DNA of 64,000 bases. It comes from JAPLSN01 sp964482955. GTDB lineage: Bacteria; Spirochaetota; Spirochaetia; Treponematales; UBA12059. The stretch covers positions 75,859 through 139,858 of the forward strand of contig CAYZZW010000003.1 of NCBI GenBank assembly GCA_964482955.1, in the 5' to 3' direction. Made by a program: the position numbers and the translations under genes. Under the pieces are notes generated by a model that was not told the DNA's origin, made no database searches, and saw nothing but the letters and a program-made list of their open reading frames with translations. This document shows positions 35,776 through 44,344 of the stretch, one piece after another. The stretch's first letter is position 1; each line of letters starts with the position of its first letter.

Positions 35776-36801
35776 TCACGTGTCCCGGTGGGCGTGGCGG
35801 TGGTGGAGGTCGGGATAATGCCGGTGCGCGTGCGCGGTTTCCGCGTGCTCGTGTTGGTGCGAATGCGGCGCCGTCGGGACCGATCCGTCCGCGTGGACGT
35901 GGTCGTGGTGGCCGTCGTCGTGCGCGTGGAGGTGCACGTGGGACGTCGCGGCATGCCGGTGCGCGTGTTCGTGGACGACGAGATTCGTGAAGACGATGCC
36001 GAGAGCGAGGAGGCCCATGGCGACGATCGCGTGGACGGAGACGGATTCGCCGAGGACGGCGAACGCGACGAGGATCCCCCAGAACGGCCCCGTGGAAAAG
36101 AGGATCTGGGCCCGCGTGGCGCCGAGCTGCTGGGCGGACGCCACGTACAGCGCGATGCTCGCGCCGTAGGACACCGCGCCGACGCCGAGCGCGAGGGCGA
36201 GCTGCGGGAGCGGGACGCCGCCTCCGGCGACGAGGAAGCCGAGCGCGAAGTTCACCGAGCCCGCGAAGAGTCCCTTGATGAACGTGATGGTCTTGGGGGA
36301 CGCGCCGTCCACGAGGGCGGTCAGGTGGTTGTCCATCCCCCAGCTGACGCACGCGAGCGTGACGAGGAGCGCGGGCGCGAGGCCGCCGAGGCCGTCCTTG
36401 ACCGACATGACGAGCCCGGCCGCGAGCGTGAGGAGGACGCCGACGGCGGCGGGCGCGTCCAGGTGGTCCTTGAAGAAGAGGACGCCGAGCGCCGCGGTGG
36501 CCACGAGCTCCATGTTGAGCCACACGGACACGGACGACGAGGCGGCGAGCCCGAGGCCGGCGAGGAGCAGCACGGGTCCGAGCAATCCTCCGAACACGAC
36601 GATGCCGACGACCGCTCCTTTTCGCTTCGTGTCCCGCATCCACGAAAGCTCGCGCGTCCGGTTCCGGAGGAGGTACGGCAGGAAGGCGAGGGCGGCGCCG
36701 AGGTAGAGGAGCCCCGCCAGCTGGAAGCCGTTCATCGAGCCGAGGAGGAGCTTGCTGACCGGCGTCGCGACCCCGAAGAGGATTCCCGCGGCCAGCCCCA
36801 T
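35776..36801 (-). CDS. EamA/DMT transporter with His-rich C-terminal tail
   Basis: 341 residues, two EamA repeats with about ten helices (FGVATPVSKLLL at the start, LFSTGPFWGILVAF in the second half). The last ~65 residues are an extraordinary His-rich tail (more than 20 His, with HDH and HAH patterns), typical of Zn, Ni or Co binding. A metal or metal-complex substrate is suggested. The start is uncertain: a promoter directs transcription to an ATGATG at 36848, which is out of frame, while in-frame reading continues upstream without a start codon. A frameshift, sequencing error or internal start at 36801 are all possible. Confidence 0.8.
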   Translation of the reverse strand: MGLAAGILFGVATPVSKLLLGSMNGFQLAGLLYLGAALAFLPYLLRNRTRELSWMRDTKRKGAVVGIVVFGGLLGPVLLLAGLGLAASSSVSVWLNMELVATAALGVLFFKDHLDAPAAVGVLLTLAAGLVMSVKDGLGGLAPALLVTLACVSWGMDNHLTALVDGASPKTITFIKGLFAGSVNFALGFLVAGGGVPLPQLALALGVGAVSYGASIALYVASAQQLGATRAQILFSTGPFWGILVAFAVLGESVSVHAIVAMGLLALGIVFTNLVVHEHAHRHAATSHVHLHAHDDGHHDHVHADGSVPTAPHSHQHEHAETAHAHRHYPDLHHRHAHRDT

Positions 36802-36854
36802 GACGACGGCGAGGATCTTCCTACCCGGCCCCTGACGGTTCGCATCATGGCGGC

Positions 36855-36884
36855 AGTATACACGATCGGACCGGGCCGTGTCGG
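36855..36884 (-). promoter_or_regulatory. candidate promoter of the DMT transporter
   Basis: Minus strand: -35 CCGACA (36884-36879), 18-base spacer, -10 TATACT (36860-36855). ATGATG begins six bases after the -10, as at other leaderless genes here, but it is out of frame with the transporter. Confidence 0.5.
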
Positions 36885-36903
36885 CGGGCGATCCGATCCG
36901 GTG

Positions 36904-39900
36904 TCATTTGCCCCAATACTGGAACGCCGCGTAATAGTACGGATTCGAGTAATCCGTCGGCGTTCCCGCGCCGAGGAGCGCCTTCCATCGCGCGTCGCGC
37001 GGCCACGTGCCGTCAGCCAACGCGTCCCGGGCCGTCCGCATGGCGTCGCGGGGCGAGGCTCCGGACGCGAGCATGGAATGGAAGATGACCATGAACACGC
37101 GCGTCGCGTCGTCGGAGACCGGCCAGAGGCTGACGACGACGCCGTTGGCGCCCGAGGTCATCCAGGCTTGGGTCAAGCCGATCACGCCCTCGGTGGCCGT
37201 CACCTTGCCCATCGCCGTCTCGCAGGCTGAGAGGACGACGAGGTCCGCTTTCGTCTCGAGCGCGACGATCTCGGCGGCGAGCAGGCTGCCGTCTTCCCGG
37301 CGACCCGGGGCTTCGAGCGACTCGTATGCCTGCCGTTTCGCGGCCGGCACGGCGTCGGGCTGGGTGAGGAGGAGCCGGCTCGTCTCGGGCAGGTCGGGCA
37401 CCGATTCGCCGTGGCACGCGAAGTGGATCGTCTTCGCGTCCGCGAGGCGCAGGGTTTTTCCGTTCGCCGAAAGGCCCGGGCCTCCGAGCTTCTTCACGAC
37501 GGGTTCAGAGGCCATGATCCCCCGGAACAGCGCCGCCTGGGCATTCTTGGGATCCGCGTAATGGATGGCGGCCACCTCGATCGCCTCGCGTTCGGCCCCC
37601 GGAAGATCCTCCCATCTGCGCTCGCGGAAGCCGCGGTCCAGGATGTCCGCGAGCGCCGAGACGCGGCGGGATCCGTCGAGGTCCGCCGCCTCGCCCGCGG
37701 ACGCGTCCGTGCCGCCCGACTCCGCGCTTTCCACCGAGTAGTGCGCGCCTCCGAACGCCAACACGGGGACGCGCTTCAGTTTCGAGTAGTCGCGATTCGG
37801 GCTCCGGAGCCGCGCGAGGACGGCGAGGGACGGCGCGTAGGAGGTCGAAAAACGTTGGCCGAACCGCGCGCCCTCGTAAGGCAGCGCATCCCACGGGAGG
37901 AGGCAGAGATCGCCGTCCGGCACCACGACGAGCGAGGATACGTCCGGGCCGAACGACGCCTTCGAAGGAAGGATCACGAGCGCGATGACGGCGAGCCGCT
38001 CCGCCGGCCGCGTTTCGCCGAGTTTCCGCGAACCTTGCACCCAGCGCAGGAGCGAGGCGCGGTATTCGCCGACCGCCTTGTGGAGATCCTGCTCCTTGTC
38101 GTGTTCGAAATACTTCACGGTACCGTCGCGTTTGGCGATCCACGCGCCCGTGCGGTCTTCCACCGTCGCGTACACGAGCGCCGCCTCGTCGCCGGCGAGG
38201 CAGGCGAGCGACGCGCCCAGGGCGGGCGCGGACGATTCGCGCAGCTCGGCGTAGCGGGGATACCGGCGCCCGAGTTCGGCTTCCAGCGCGTCCACGTCCC
38301 GTTCCGCCGAGCGCTTCGACGACGCGAGCTGGGCCAGCGCGCCGTCCTTCCCGCGGGCCGAGTCCGACAGTTCCCTGAGCCCCGAGGACAGGGCCGCCAG
38401 GCGCTCGTCGAGGGCGACGCGCCGTTCGATGTCGGCGGCGGAAACCCCCGCCGCCTTGAGCGCGTCGCGCACGGAGAGGTTTTCCATGAAGGTCCGGCCC
38501 TTGAGCGCTTCCCACGCCTCGAGGGCGCCCGCGGGATCGGAAGGCGCCAGCTCGAGCGCGAGCCGCTTCAGGGTGTCGGAGACGTTTTCGGCGTACTGCG
38601 TGCGTTCCGCCGAGACGCCGGCGCGCCTCCGCACGGCGAGCGCCTCGGAGACGGCCGCGCGCAGTTCGGCCATGGCGCGTTTCGGTTCGCCGCCGCGCGC
38701 CACGGCTCGGGCGAGGCCGGCGCGCGCGTACACGGACGACCAGGCGTCGCCCGCGTCGCCGAACAGGGCGAGGGCCGCGCGGTAGCGGGCTTCGGCGCGC
38801 GCCGGGTCGGGCGGCGTCGAGTCGAGCGCGAGGTCGCCGAGGCTCTGCTCGCAGTTCGCCTCGCCGAGCGACGAGCCGTACGCGCGGTAGAGCGGTATCG
38901 CCTCCTCGAAGCGCCGTTTCGCCTCGTCATGGCGGCCGGTCCGGAGCGCGATCTCGCCGAGCCCGTGCAGGCAGTTCGCCGTTCCCAGCGTCGACTTGGT
39001 TCTTTCAAAGGCGGCCAACGCGGCTTCGTAGCGTCCGAGCGCCTCCGGATAGCGCTTCCGCGCGAGCGACACGTCGCCGGCGGAGCGCAGGCAGTTGGCC
39101 TCGCCGAGCAGGTCGCCCGCGGAGCGGTAGAGCGCGGCGGCTTCGTCGTAACGGGCTTCCGCCTCGGCGTATTCGCCGCGGGCGCGATACAGCTCGGCGA
39201 TCCCGAACGCGCACGACGCCTCGCCCGCCGGATCCTTCGCAGCCGTGCTGAGCGACCGGGCCTCGTCGAACGAGGCGCGGGCTCCCGAGGCGTCGGCCCT
39301 CCGCGAAAGGAGCGTCCCGAGTCCGAGCAGCGCCTGAGCGCGCAGGCGCGGATCGGCCTTCGCGGCGGGATCGGCCAGGACGCCCCGGTATTTCTTCTCC
39401 GCGGCCGCGAGGTCGCCGCGCCTCGTCAAAATGCCGGCCGCCTCGAGCTCGCACGCGAGGACGCCCCCGGGGGCGTTCGCCGAGCGGTAGGCTTCCCGCG
39501 CCGCGTTCACTGCCTTTTCCGCCGCGTCGAAGTCGGAGGTCGCGAGGGCCGCCTGCGCGTCGACGAGCCAGCACGCCGCGACGTCGCCAGGTCGCTTGGC
39601 GGCCGCGTACCGTTCGCGGGCGCGGGCCGAACGCTCGAGCGCACGGGGGAAATCGGCTTCGCGGAGATCGGCGCGCGCGAGTCCCGCGAGGGCGCCGCCT
39701 TCGCCGGTCGCGTCGCCGCTCCGGGCGAAGGCGTCCGCCGCGAGCTGGAAGAAGACACGGGCGGCCGCCGTCTCGCCGAGCGCGAACGCGGCGGTCCCGG
39801 ACGCGAGGTCCGCGTTCGCGAGTCCCCGCGCCGCGCCGGGCGTCGCCGACGCCTTGAACTGCGCACGGGCGTCGTCGAGCAGGGAGAGCGCCTCCCGGTG

Positions 39901-41118
39901 TTCCCCGGTCGCGTCGACGAGCACCGCCAGGGCCAGGAGCGCGTTGCCGAAATCGAGCCGGCGTTCCGGATCGAGCGCGGTCGAAGCCCGGTAGCAGGCG
40001 ATCGCCTCCCGGTACGCGGCCGACGCTGCCGCGACCTTGCCCGCCAGGCGGTCTTCGTCAGCGGAACGCTGGAGGAAATACGCCCGCTCGGGAAGGAGGC
40101 CGTTCCGTTCGCAGAGATCCTCGGCGGCGGCCCACGCCGCGCGCGCCTTCGGAAGGTCTCCGAGGAAAACGCACAGGTCGCCCAGGCGCCCGAGGGCGTC
40201 GACCGCGCCGGCGGGATCGCCCGCTTCAGAGAGGAATTCGGCCGCGGAGGCGTAGCGCTCCCGCGCTTTCGCGTAGAGCTTCGCCGCGGCGCTTCCGGCG
40301 GCCGGCGTCTTGCCCGCGCGCGCCTCCGGACTCGACGCGTGGGCCGCATCGCCCGCGTTCCGGTACGCGTCGCCCGCAAAGGCGCGCGCCGTTCCTGCCG
40401 CGTACGGGTCGGAGGCGGCAGGCGACGCGAACCCGGTCGCCGCGCGGTCGAAGGCGTCCGCCGCGCCCGCGTGGTCCTTCGACGCCGCCAGGCAACGGCC
40501 GATGCCGGCCCACGCCGCCGCCGTCCCGTAGGCGGCGCCGCCCGGATCGCCGGACGCCTCGTACAGCCCGACGGCGCTCCGGTAGTCGGCCAAGGCCCGG
40601 TCTGACGGACCCCACGTTTCGCCGACGAGCCCGCGGTAGCGGACGCAATCGGCGATCCCGAGCGGCGCCTCGTTGTCGCGGTAGATCGCCTGGGCGCGAT
40701 CGACGAGGGCTTCCGCCTTGGCCCGCTCCGCCTTCGCGGCGACGAGGCAGTCCGCGTACACGAGCCTGAGCCACGCGTCAGAGAGCGGGAGGCCCGTGAG
40801 ATCGCACAACGCGGCCAGGTTGAGGAAGGCGCGCTCGGCCCGCGCCCGCTCGCCGGACTCGAACAGCGAGCGCGCTGCGTCCGCGGCTTCGGCGATCCAT
40901 TCGTCCGTAAGGAAGGCTTCCGCCCCGTCCGCGACGGCGCGGAGGGCGGCGCCCGCGGGCTTCCACGGATCGCCCGCGTCGGCGATGCGCGCGAGGATGG
41001 CGCCGTCCCGTTCCGAGTCCCAGGCCGCGGCCGGGAGCGCGAGGACGAAGGCGAACGCGAGGAGCGCGAGGGTTTTCGCGTAGTTTTCGCGGAACTGCTT
41101 CTTCATCGGATACCCCAT
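36904..41118 (-). CDS. exported TPR-CHAT protein (caspase-like protease)
   Basis: 1404 residues. An N-terminal signal peptide (hydrophobic LALLAFAFVLALPAAA) is followed by some 900 residues of degenerate TPR-like helical repeats (motifs such as GDPAGAVDALGRLGDLCVFL). A linker leads to a C-terminal CHAT domain with His1236 in HFACHGES and Cys1299 in LVVLSACETAMG, both catalytic residues of the caspase-like fold, plus WPVSDDATRVFM. CHAT domains are peptidases or pseudo-peptidases; here the pair is intact. The ATG at 41118 was kept; 41106 (MKKQ) is the alternative. It follows the FGE-like lipoprotein gene by 4 bases and is the last gene of that operon. The target is unknown. Confidence 0.88.
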   Translation of the reverse strand: MGYPMKKQFRENYAKTLALLAFAFVLALPAAAWDSERDGAILARIADAGDPWKPAGAALRAVADGAEAFLTDEWIAEAADAARSLFESGERARAERAFLNLAALCDLTGLPLSDAWLRLVYADCLVAAKAERAKAEALVDRAQAIYRDNEAPLGIADCVRYRGLVGETWGPSDRALADYRSAVGLYEASGDPGGAAYGTAAAWAGIGRCLAASKDHAGAADAFDRAATGFASPAASDPYAAGTARAFAGDAYRNAGDAAHASSPEARAGKTPAAGSAAAKLYAKARERYASAAEFLSEAGDPAGAVDALGRLGDLCVFLGDLPKARAAWAAAEDLCERNGLLPERAYFLQRSADEDRLAGKVAAASAAYREAIACYRASTALDPERRLDFGNALLALAVLVDATGEHREALSLLDDARAQFKASATPGAARGLANADLASGTAAFALGETAAARVFFQLAADAFARSGDATGEGGALAGLARADLREADFPRALERSARARERYAAAKRPGDVAACWLVDAQAALATSDFDAAEKAVNAAREAYRSANAPGGVLACELEAAGILTRRGDLAAAEKKYRGVLADPAAKADPRLRAQALLGLGTLLSRRADASGARASFDEARSLSTAAKDPAGEASCAFGIAELYRARGEYAEAEARYDEAAALYRSAGDLLGEANCLRSAGDVSLARKRYPEALGRYEAALAAFERTKSTLGTANCLHGLGEIALRTGRHDEAKRRFEEAIPLYRAYGSSLGEANCEQSLGDLALDSTPPDPARAEARYRAALALFGDAGDAWSSVYARAGLARAVARGGEPKRAMAELRAAVSEALAVRRRAGVSAERTQYAENVSDTLKRLALELAPSDPAGALEAWEALKGRTFMENLSVRDALKAAGVSAADIERRVALDERLAALSSGLRELSDSARGKDGALAQLASSKRSAERDVDALEAELGRRYPRYAELRESSAPALGASLACLAGDEAALVYATVEDRTGAWIAKRDGTVKYFEHDKEQDLHKAVGEYRASLLRWVQGSRKLGETRPAERLAVIALVILPSKASFGPDVSSLVVVPDGDLCLLPWDALPYEGARFGQRFSTSYAPSLAVLARLRSPNRDYSKLKRVPVLAFGGAHYSVESAESGGTDASAGEAADLDGSRRVSALADILDRGFRERRWEDLPGAEREAIEVAAIHYADPKNAQAALFRGIMASEPVVKKLGGPGLSANGKTLRLADAKTIHFACHGESVPDLPETSRLLLTQPDAVPAAKRQAYESLEAPGRREDGSLLAAEIVALETKADLVVLSACETAMGKVTATEGVIGLTQAWMTSGANGVVVSLWPVSDDATRVFMVIFHSMLASGASPRDAMRTARDALADGTWPRDARWKALLGAGTPTDYSNPYYYAAFQYWGK

Positions 41119-41122
41119 TGTC

Positions 41123-42634
41123 TCAGCGGACGCTCTGGGCCAGACGCAGCCCGATGAACTCGTCGCGGTAGGACGGATCGTACGGGTAGCGTATGCTCGT
41201 GCGCGCGCCGTCCTCGTTGTAGTACCAGGAACCGCCGCGCAGGACGCGGTAATCGTCGCCGCCGGGGCCGACCGGATCGGTCTGGTCCGCGGCGTCGTAG
41301 CTCCCGAAATTGTCCCAGCACCATTCCCACACGTTGCCGCTCATGTCGTACAGCCCGAGCTCGTTCGCGGCCTTGAGCGCCACTTCGTGGGCCAGGTCGC
41401 CCGAGTTGCCCTTGTAGAACGCCACCGCGTCGATGTCGTCTGAACCCGCGTAACGGGTGCCCCGCGACTTCTGGCCGCCGCGCGCGGCGTATTCCCATTC
41501 GGCTTCGGTGGGCAGGCGGTAGCCGTCCGCGCCGAAATCGCACGTTACCGAAGCGCCGTCCACGCGGTACGCGGGCGCGAGCCCGTCCTTGAGGCTCTTG
41601 GCGTTGCAGAACGCGACGGCGTCCAGCCACGACACCGATTCCACGGGAAGGTTCTTGTACCCCTGGATGGCGCTCGGGTTCGAACCCATGACCGACTGCC
41701 ATTCGCCCTGCGTGACTTCGTACTTGCTCAGGCGATAGTCGCCCAGCGTCACCGCGTGCACCGGCTCGGCGATGCCGCGCTGGCCCATCTGGAAGGCGCC
41801 GCCCTTCACGAGGACGAACTCCGACTTGAGCTGCGGCCGAGCCGCCGTGGGCTTGGCCGCGCGAGTGGGGATGGCCGCCGCGGGCTTCTTCGCGGTCGCG
41901 GAAGCCGTGTCGACCGTGGCCGACGAACCCGCCGGGCCCGACGATCTCCGTTCGGCTTCGGAACTCTGCCGCTTGAGCTCCGCCACCTTGTCGATGCGGG
42001 CTTTCGCCTCCGCGTACTCGGCGGCGGCCACCATGCCCCGTTCGTTCATGCTCTCGAGCACTTCGCGCGCGAACGCCGGGGCCGCCGAATCGAGCGCCTT
42101 GTCGACGAGCGCGAGCCCTTCCTCTTTCGTCAGGATGGCCGCCGCGATGAAGCGACCGCGCTCGACTTCGACGCTTTCGTCCGCGCTCACGGCGTCGCGG
42201 AAGGGCAGGGTCATGGCCTCGACGTATTCGGCGCGCGCCAGCGCGGCTTCCATCGCCTTGGAAGCGGGCGCTTCGGCGCGTGCCGCCTCCAGCGCGTCCA
42301 CCAGTTCCGAAACGGCGCGATCCCTCGTCATCCCCGTTTCGCTACTCGGCCCCACCTGACCGTTCGCGGTCATGCCAGCGAGCGCTTCGTCGACGAGCTT
42401 CGCCGCGGAATCGCGCGAAACGGAATCTTTGGCTTCCAGGGCGGACACGATGCCGCGGGCGGCGTCTTTCGGATCCGACGGCGCTGCGGATGGTGCGGTC
42501 GTCCGCGTTGAATCTGTCGTTGTAGAGTTTGTCGCGGTTTCCTTTTTCGTGCAGGAAACGAGCGCGATGAACGTCATCGTCGAAAGCAGCGCCGTGACGC
42601 AAAGTACCGCAATCATTTTGATCGTTCTTGTCAT
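41123..42634 (-). CDS. lipoprotein with FGE/SUMF1-like domain, non-catalytic
   Basis: 503 residues. A signal peptide ends in ALVSC (Cys28), so the protein should be lipid-anchored. Residues ~45-250 are helical and Ala/Glu-rich, followed by a low-complexity linker. Residues ~265-500 are a formylglycine-generating-enzyme fold: KGGAFQMG, DYRLSKYEVTQGEW, GYRLPTEAEWEYAARGG, DMSGNVWEWCWD, RVLRGGSWYYN. True FGE enzymes carry two Cys after the final GGS motif; here that stretch has none, so it is probably a binding (C-type-lectin-like) domain. Middle gene of a three-gene minus-strand operon. Confidence 0.88.
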   Translation of the reverse strand: MTRTIKMIAVLCVTALLSTMTFIALVSCTKKETATNSTTTDSTRTTAPSAAPSDPKDAARGIVSALEAKDSVSRDSAAKLVDEALAGMTANGQVGPSSETGMTRDRAVSELVDALEAARAEAPASKAMEAALARAEYVEAMTLPFRDAVSADESVEVERGRFIAAAILTKEEGLALVDKALDSAAPAFAREVLESMNERGMVAAAEYAEAKARIDKVAELKRQSSEAERRSSGPAGSSATVDTASATAKKPAAAIPTRAAKPTAARPQLKSEFVLVKGGAFQMGQRGIAEPVHAVTLGDYRLSKYEVTQGEWQSVMGSNPSAIQGYKNLPVESVSWLDAVAFCNAKSLKDGLAPAYRVDGASVTCDFGADGYRLPTEAEWEYAARGGQKSRGTRYAGSDDIDAVAFYKGNSGDLAHEVALKAANELGLYDMSGNVWEWCWDNFGSYDAADQTDPVGPGGDDYRVLRGGSWYYNEDGARTSIRYPYDPSYRDEFIGLRLAQSVR

Positions 42635-42667
42635 GCCAGTACTCCCATGAATCGTCTGGTGAACCGT

Positions 42668-43933
42668 TTATTTCCGGATGTCTTCAAAGACGGCTTTCGA
42701 ACCGTCCCAGCTGAAATCGGCCGCTTTCGCGCGCGTTGTCCGGCCGTCGGCGAAGATGTCGGAATCGATGATGTGCCCGAGGATCACATCGCCCGACGCG
42801 TCGAGGCGGAGCTGGATGCCTTGGGCGAAGCGATAGGTCTTGCCGTCAGCGGCCCGGAGCGGCGTCGGTTCTTTCAGGACGAGTACCGACTTGTCGAAAC
42901 GTGCCGTGCCGCCCGTGAAATCCGCTCCCCACCCCAGCGTCTGCACGGCGACACCGCGGATGTCGGTGGTGCCTTCGGATCGCGCCACGCCCTGGATCAC
43001 GCGGCCTTCGTCGTTCCAGTTGATCGACATCGCCCAACCGGGTTGGAACGCGTACGCCTTTCCGTCGTTCGCGTCGAGACGCGCCTCTTCATCGAGGTAC
43101 GCCTCCCCGAGCAGGATCGAAGGCTGCCCGCTTTCCGGGCGGTCGAACCAAGCCATGCACCACGCGACGGCAAGGTCGCGTCCCGCGAAGCGGATCTTCT
43201 GGCTTAGCAACGCGCCGCTCTTGACGAGTCCGGATCCGCCGTCATCGAAGCATGTGTAGCGGAATCCGGCGGTGAAATAATACGAACGTCCGTCCAGCGC
43301 TTCGAGACTCGTCATGGCGTCCAAGGCGACCTTGCGACGTCCGAAGACCGCGCGCCCTCCCTCGTCGAAACTCAAGTCGCACGCGTTCACGACGACCGGT
43401 CGACCCGTTTCCAGCTTGAGGGTGCGGACGCCTTGCACGGTTCCGCGCTCGACAAGACCTTCCGTCGTCAGCCACAGTTCCTCGCCTGCCATGAAAGGGT
43501 AAGCGTTTCCGTCACGCGCTTTCAGGATGATATCGTCGATCGGCATCGAAAAATCGCCCGCCAGATCGTACGCCGCGACACGGATTGTCCTGCCCTGAAG
43601 CGTCGCGTCCTTTTCTTCCCTGAATCCGGCTTCGAAAAGCGTTCCGTCCTTGTCGATGCATACCGGGTGGTCCCAACCGCCCATCAGGACGGTAGCCCGT
43701 CCGTCCGGCAGCGTCACGTCGGCGTCGTTCCGCAAGTAAAGGCGATATCCGCCTCCGTCCAGCTCCGTGACGGAAACGCAATCGAGCTCCTGCCCGTTCC
43801 AGGAGAAGGAGCGCTCCGTATTTCCGCCCGAGCCGACGGCCTGTGCTTCTGGGTCCGCGCTCGTAAAAGGCAACGCGAGCTCGCTGACGATGAGGAGAAG
43901 GACAAGGCGGGCAAGGCGGCTCGGATGGATCAC
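42668..43933 (-). CDS. exported repeat protein of unknown function
   Basis: 421 residues with an N-terminal signal peptide. I do not recognise a family. Four or five degenerate repeats of about 80 residues each contain an L-x-A-x-DG-x-x-Y-x-F motif (LEALDGRSYYFTAG, LDANDGKAYAFQPG, LRAADGKTYRFAQG, LKARDGNAYPFMAG). They look like beta-strand modules. GTG start at 43933 with SD GAGGAGG five bases upstream. First gene of the operon with the FGE-like lipoprotein and the TPR-CHAT protein, so likely part of the same function. Confidence 0.7.
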   Translation of the reverse strand: MIHPSRLARLVLLLIVSELALPFTSADPEAQAVGSGGNTERSFSWNGQELDCVSVTELDGGGYRLYLRNDADVTLPDGRATVLMGGWDHPVCIDKDGTLFEAGFREEKDATLQGRTIRVAAYDLAGDFSMPIDDIILKARDGNAYPFMAGEELWLTTEGLVERGTVQGVRTLKLETGRPVVVNACDLSFDEGGRAVFGRRKVALDAMTSLEALDGRSYYFTAGFRYTCFDDGGSGLVKSGALLSQKIRFAGRDLAVAWCMAWFDRPESGQPSILLGEAYLDEEARLDANDGKAYAFQPGWAMSINWNDEGRVIQGVARSEGTTDIRGVAVQTLGWGADFTGGTARFDKSVLVLKEPTPLRAADGKTYRFAQGIQLRLDASGDVILGHIIDSDIFADGRTTRAKAADFSWDGSKAVFEDIRK

Positions 43934-44223
43934 GTGTTCCTCCTCGAACTTGTTGGCATGATACGATAATTACGAGGCCGGGTTTTGGGTTACGGGGGAG
44001 AAGGAAATTTGTTTCGCGTTCTTCGCGGATGCTTGAAAACGCCGCATCCGGAAGCGGGGATTCTCTCGACTAGTGATGATGTTGACCTCTGGAAACCGAA
44101 GCCGAGTATCGGCGAGCCCGAACCGTATGTCAAGGATAATGGGCGTCGCTGCGGCTGGTCGAAAAAGATAAAACATGCCGCTTCCGTCAGCTTGATCTCA
44201 TGTTACACGAGCTTGATTCCGGT
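43934..44223. other. divergent intergenic region of the CHAT/LRR locus
   Basis: About 290 bases without a convincing gene. It holds the SD of the minus-strand operon (43939-43945) and A+T-rich stretches near 43955-43980. Base composition is lower in G+C than most of the window. No clear promoter for the minus-strand genes was found; the plus-strand promoter follows directly. Confidence 0.5.
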
Positions 44224-44252
44224 TTGACAGCACCCGAAACGCCCCTTATAGT
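44224..44252 (+). promoter_or_regulatory. strong promoter of the LRR operon
   Basis: -35 TTGACA (44224-44229) matches the consensus, a 17-base spacer follows, and -10 TATAGT lies at 44247-44252. Expected leader of about 85 bases before the ATG at 44345. The best sigma-70-type match in the window. Confidence 0.75.
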
Positions 44253-44344
44253 GACCGCAACAAGTAACCGAAGACTAATCCGCGTGTTTATCGGGCAGGT
44301 CCACGACCGCTTTCCCGAAAATCCATGCATGAAGGACAAGCCAC

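Noticed and set aside
36904..41118. Type III-E CRISPR-associated TPR-CHAT
   Set aside because: No CRISPR repeats and no gRAMP/Cas7-11 gene; the protein has a signal peptide.
43934..44223. Small gene in the divergent CHAT/LRR intergenic region
   Set aside because: Short frames there have no SD and no recognisable similarity.
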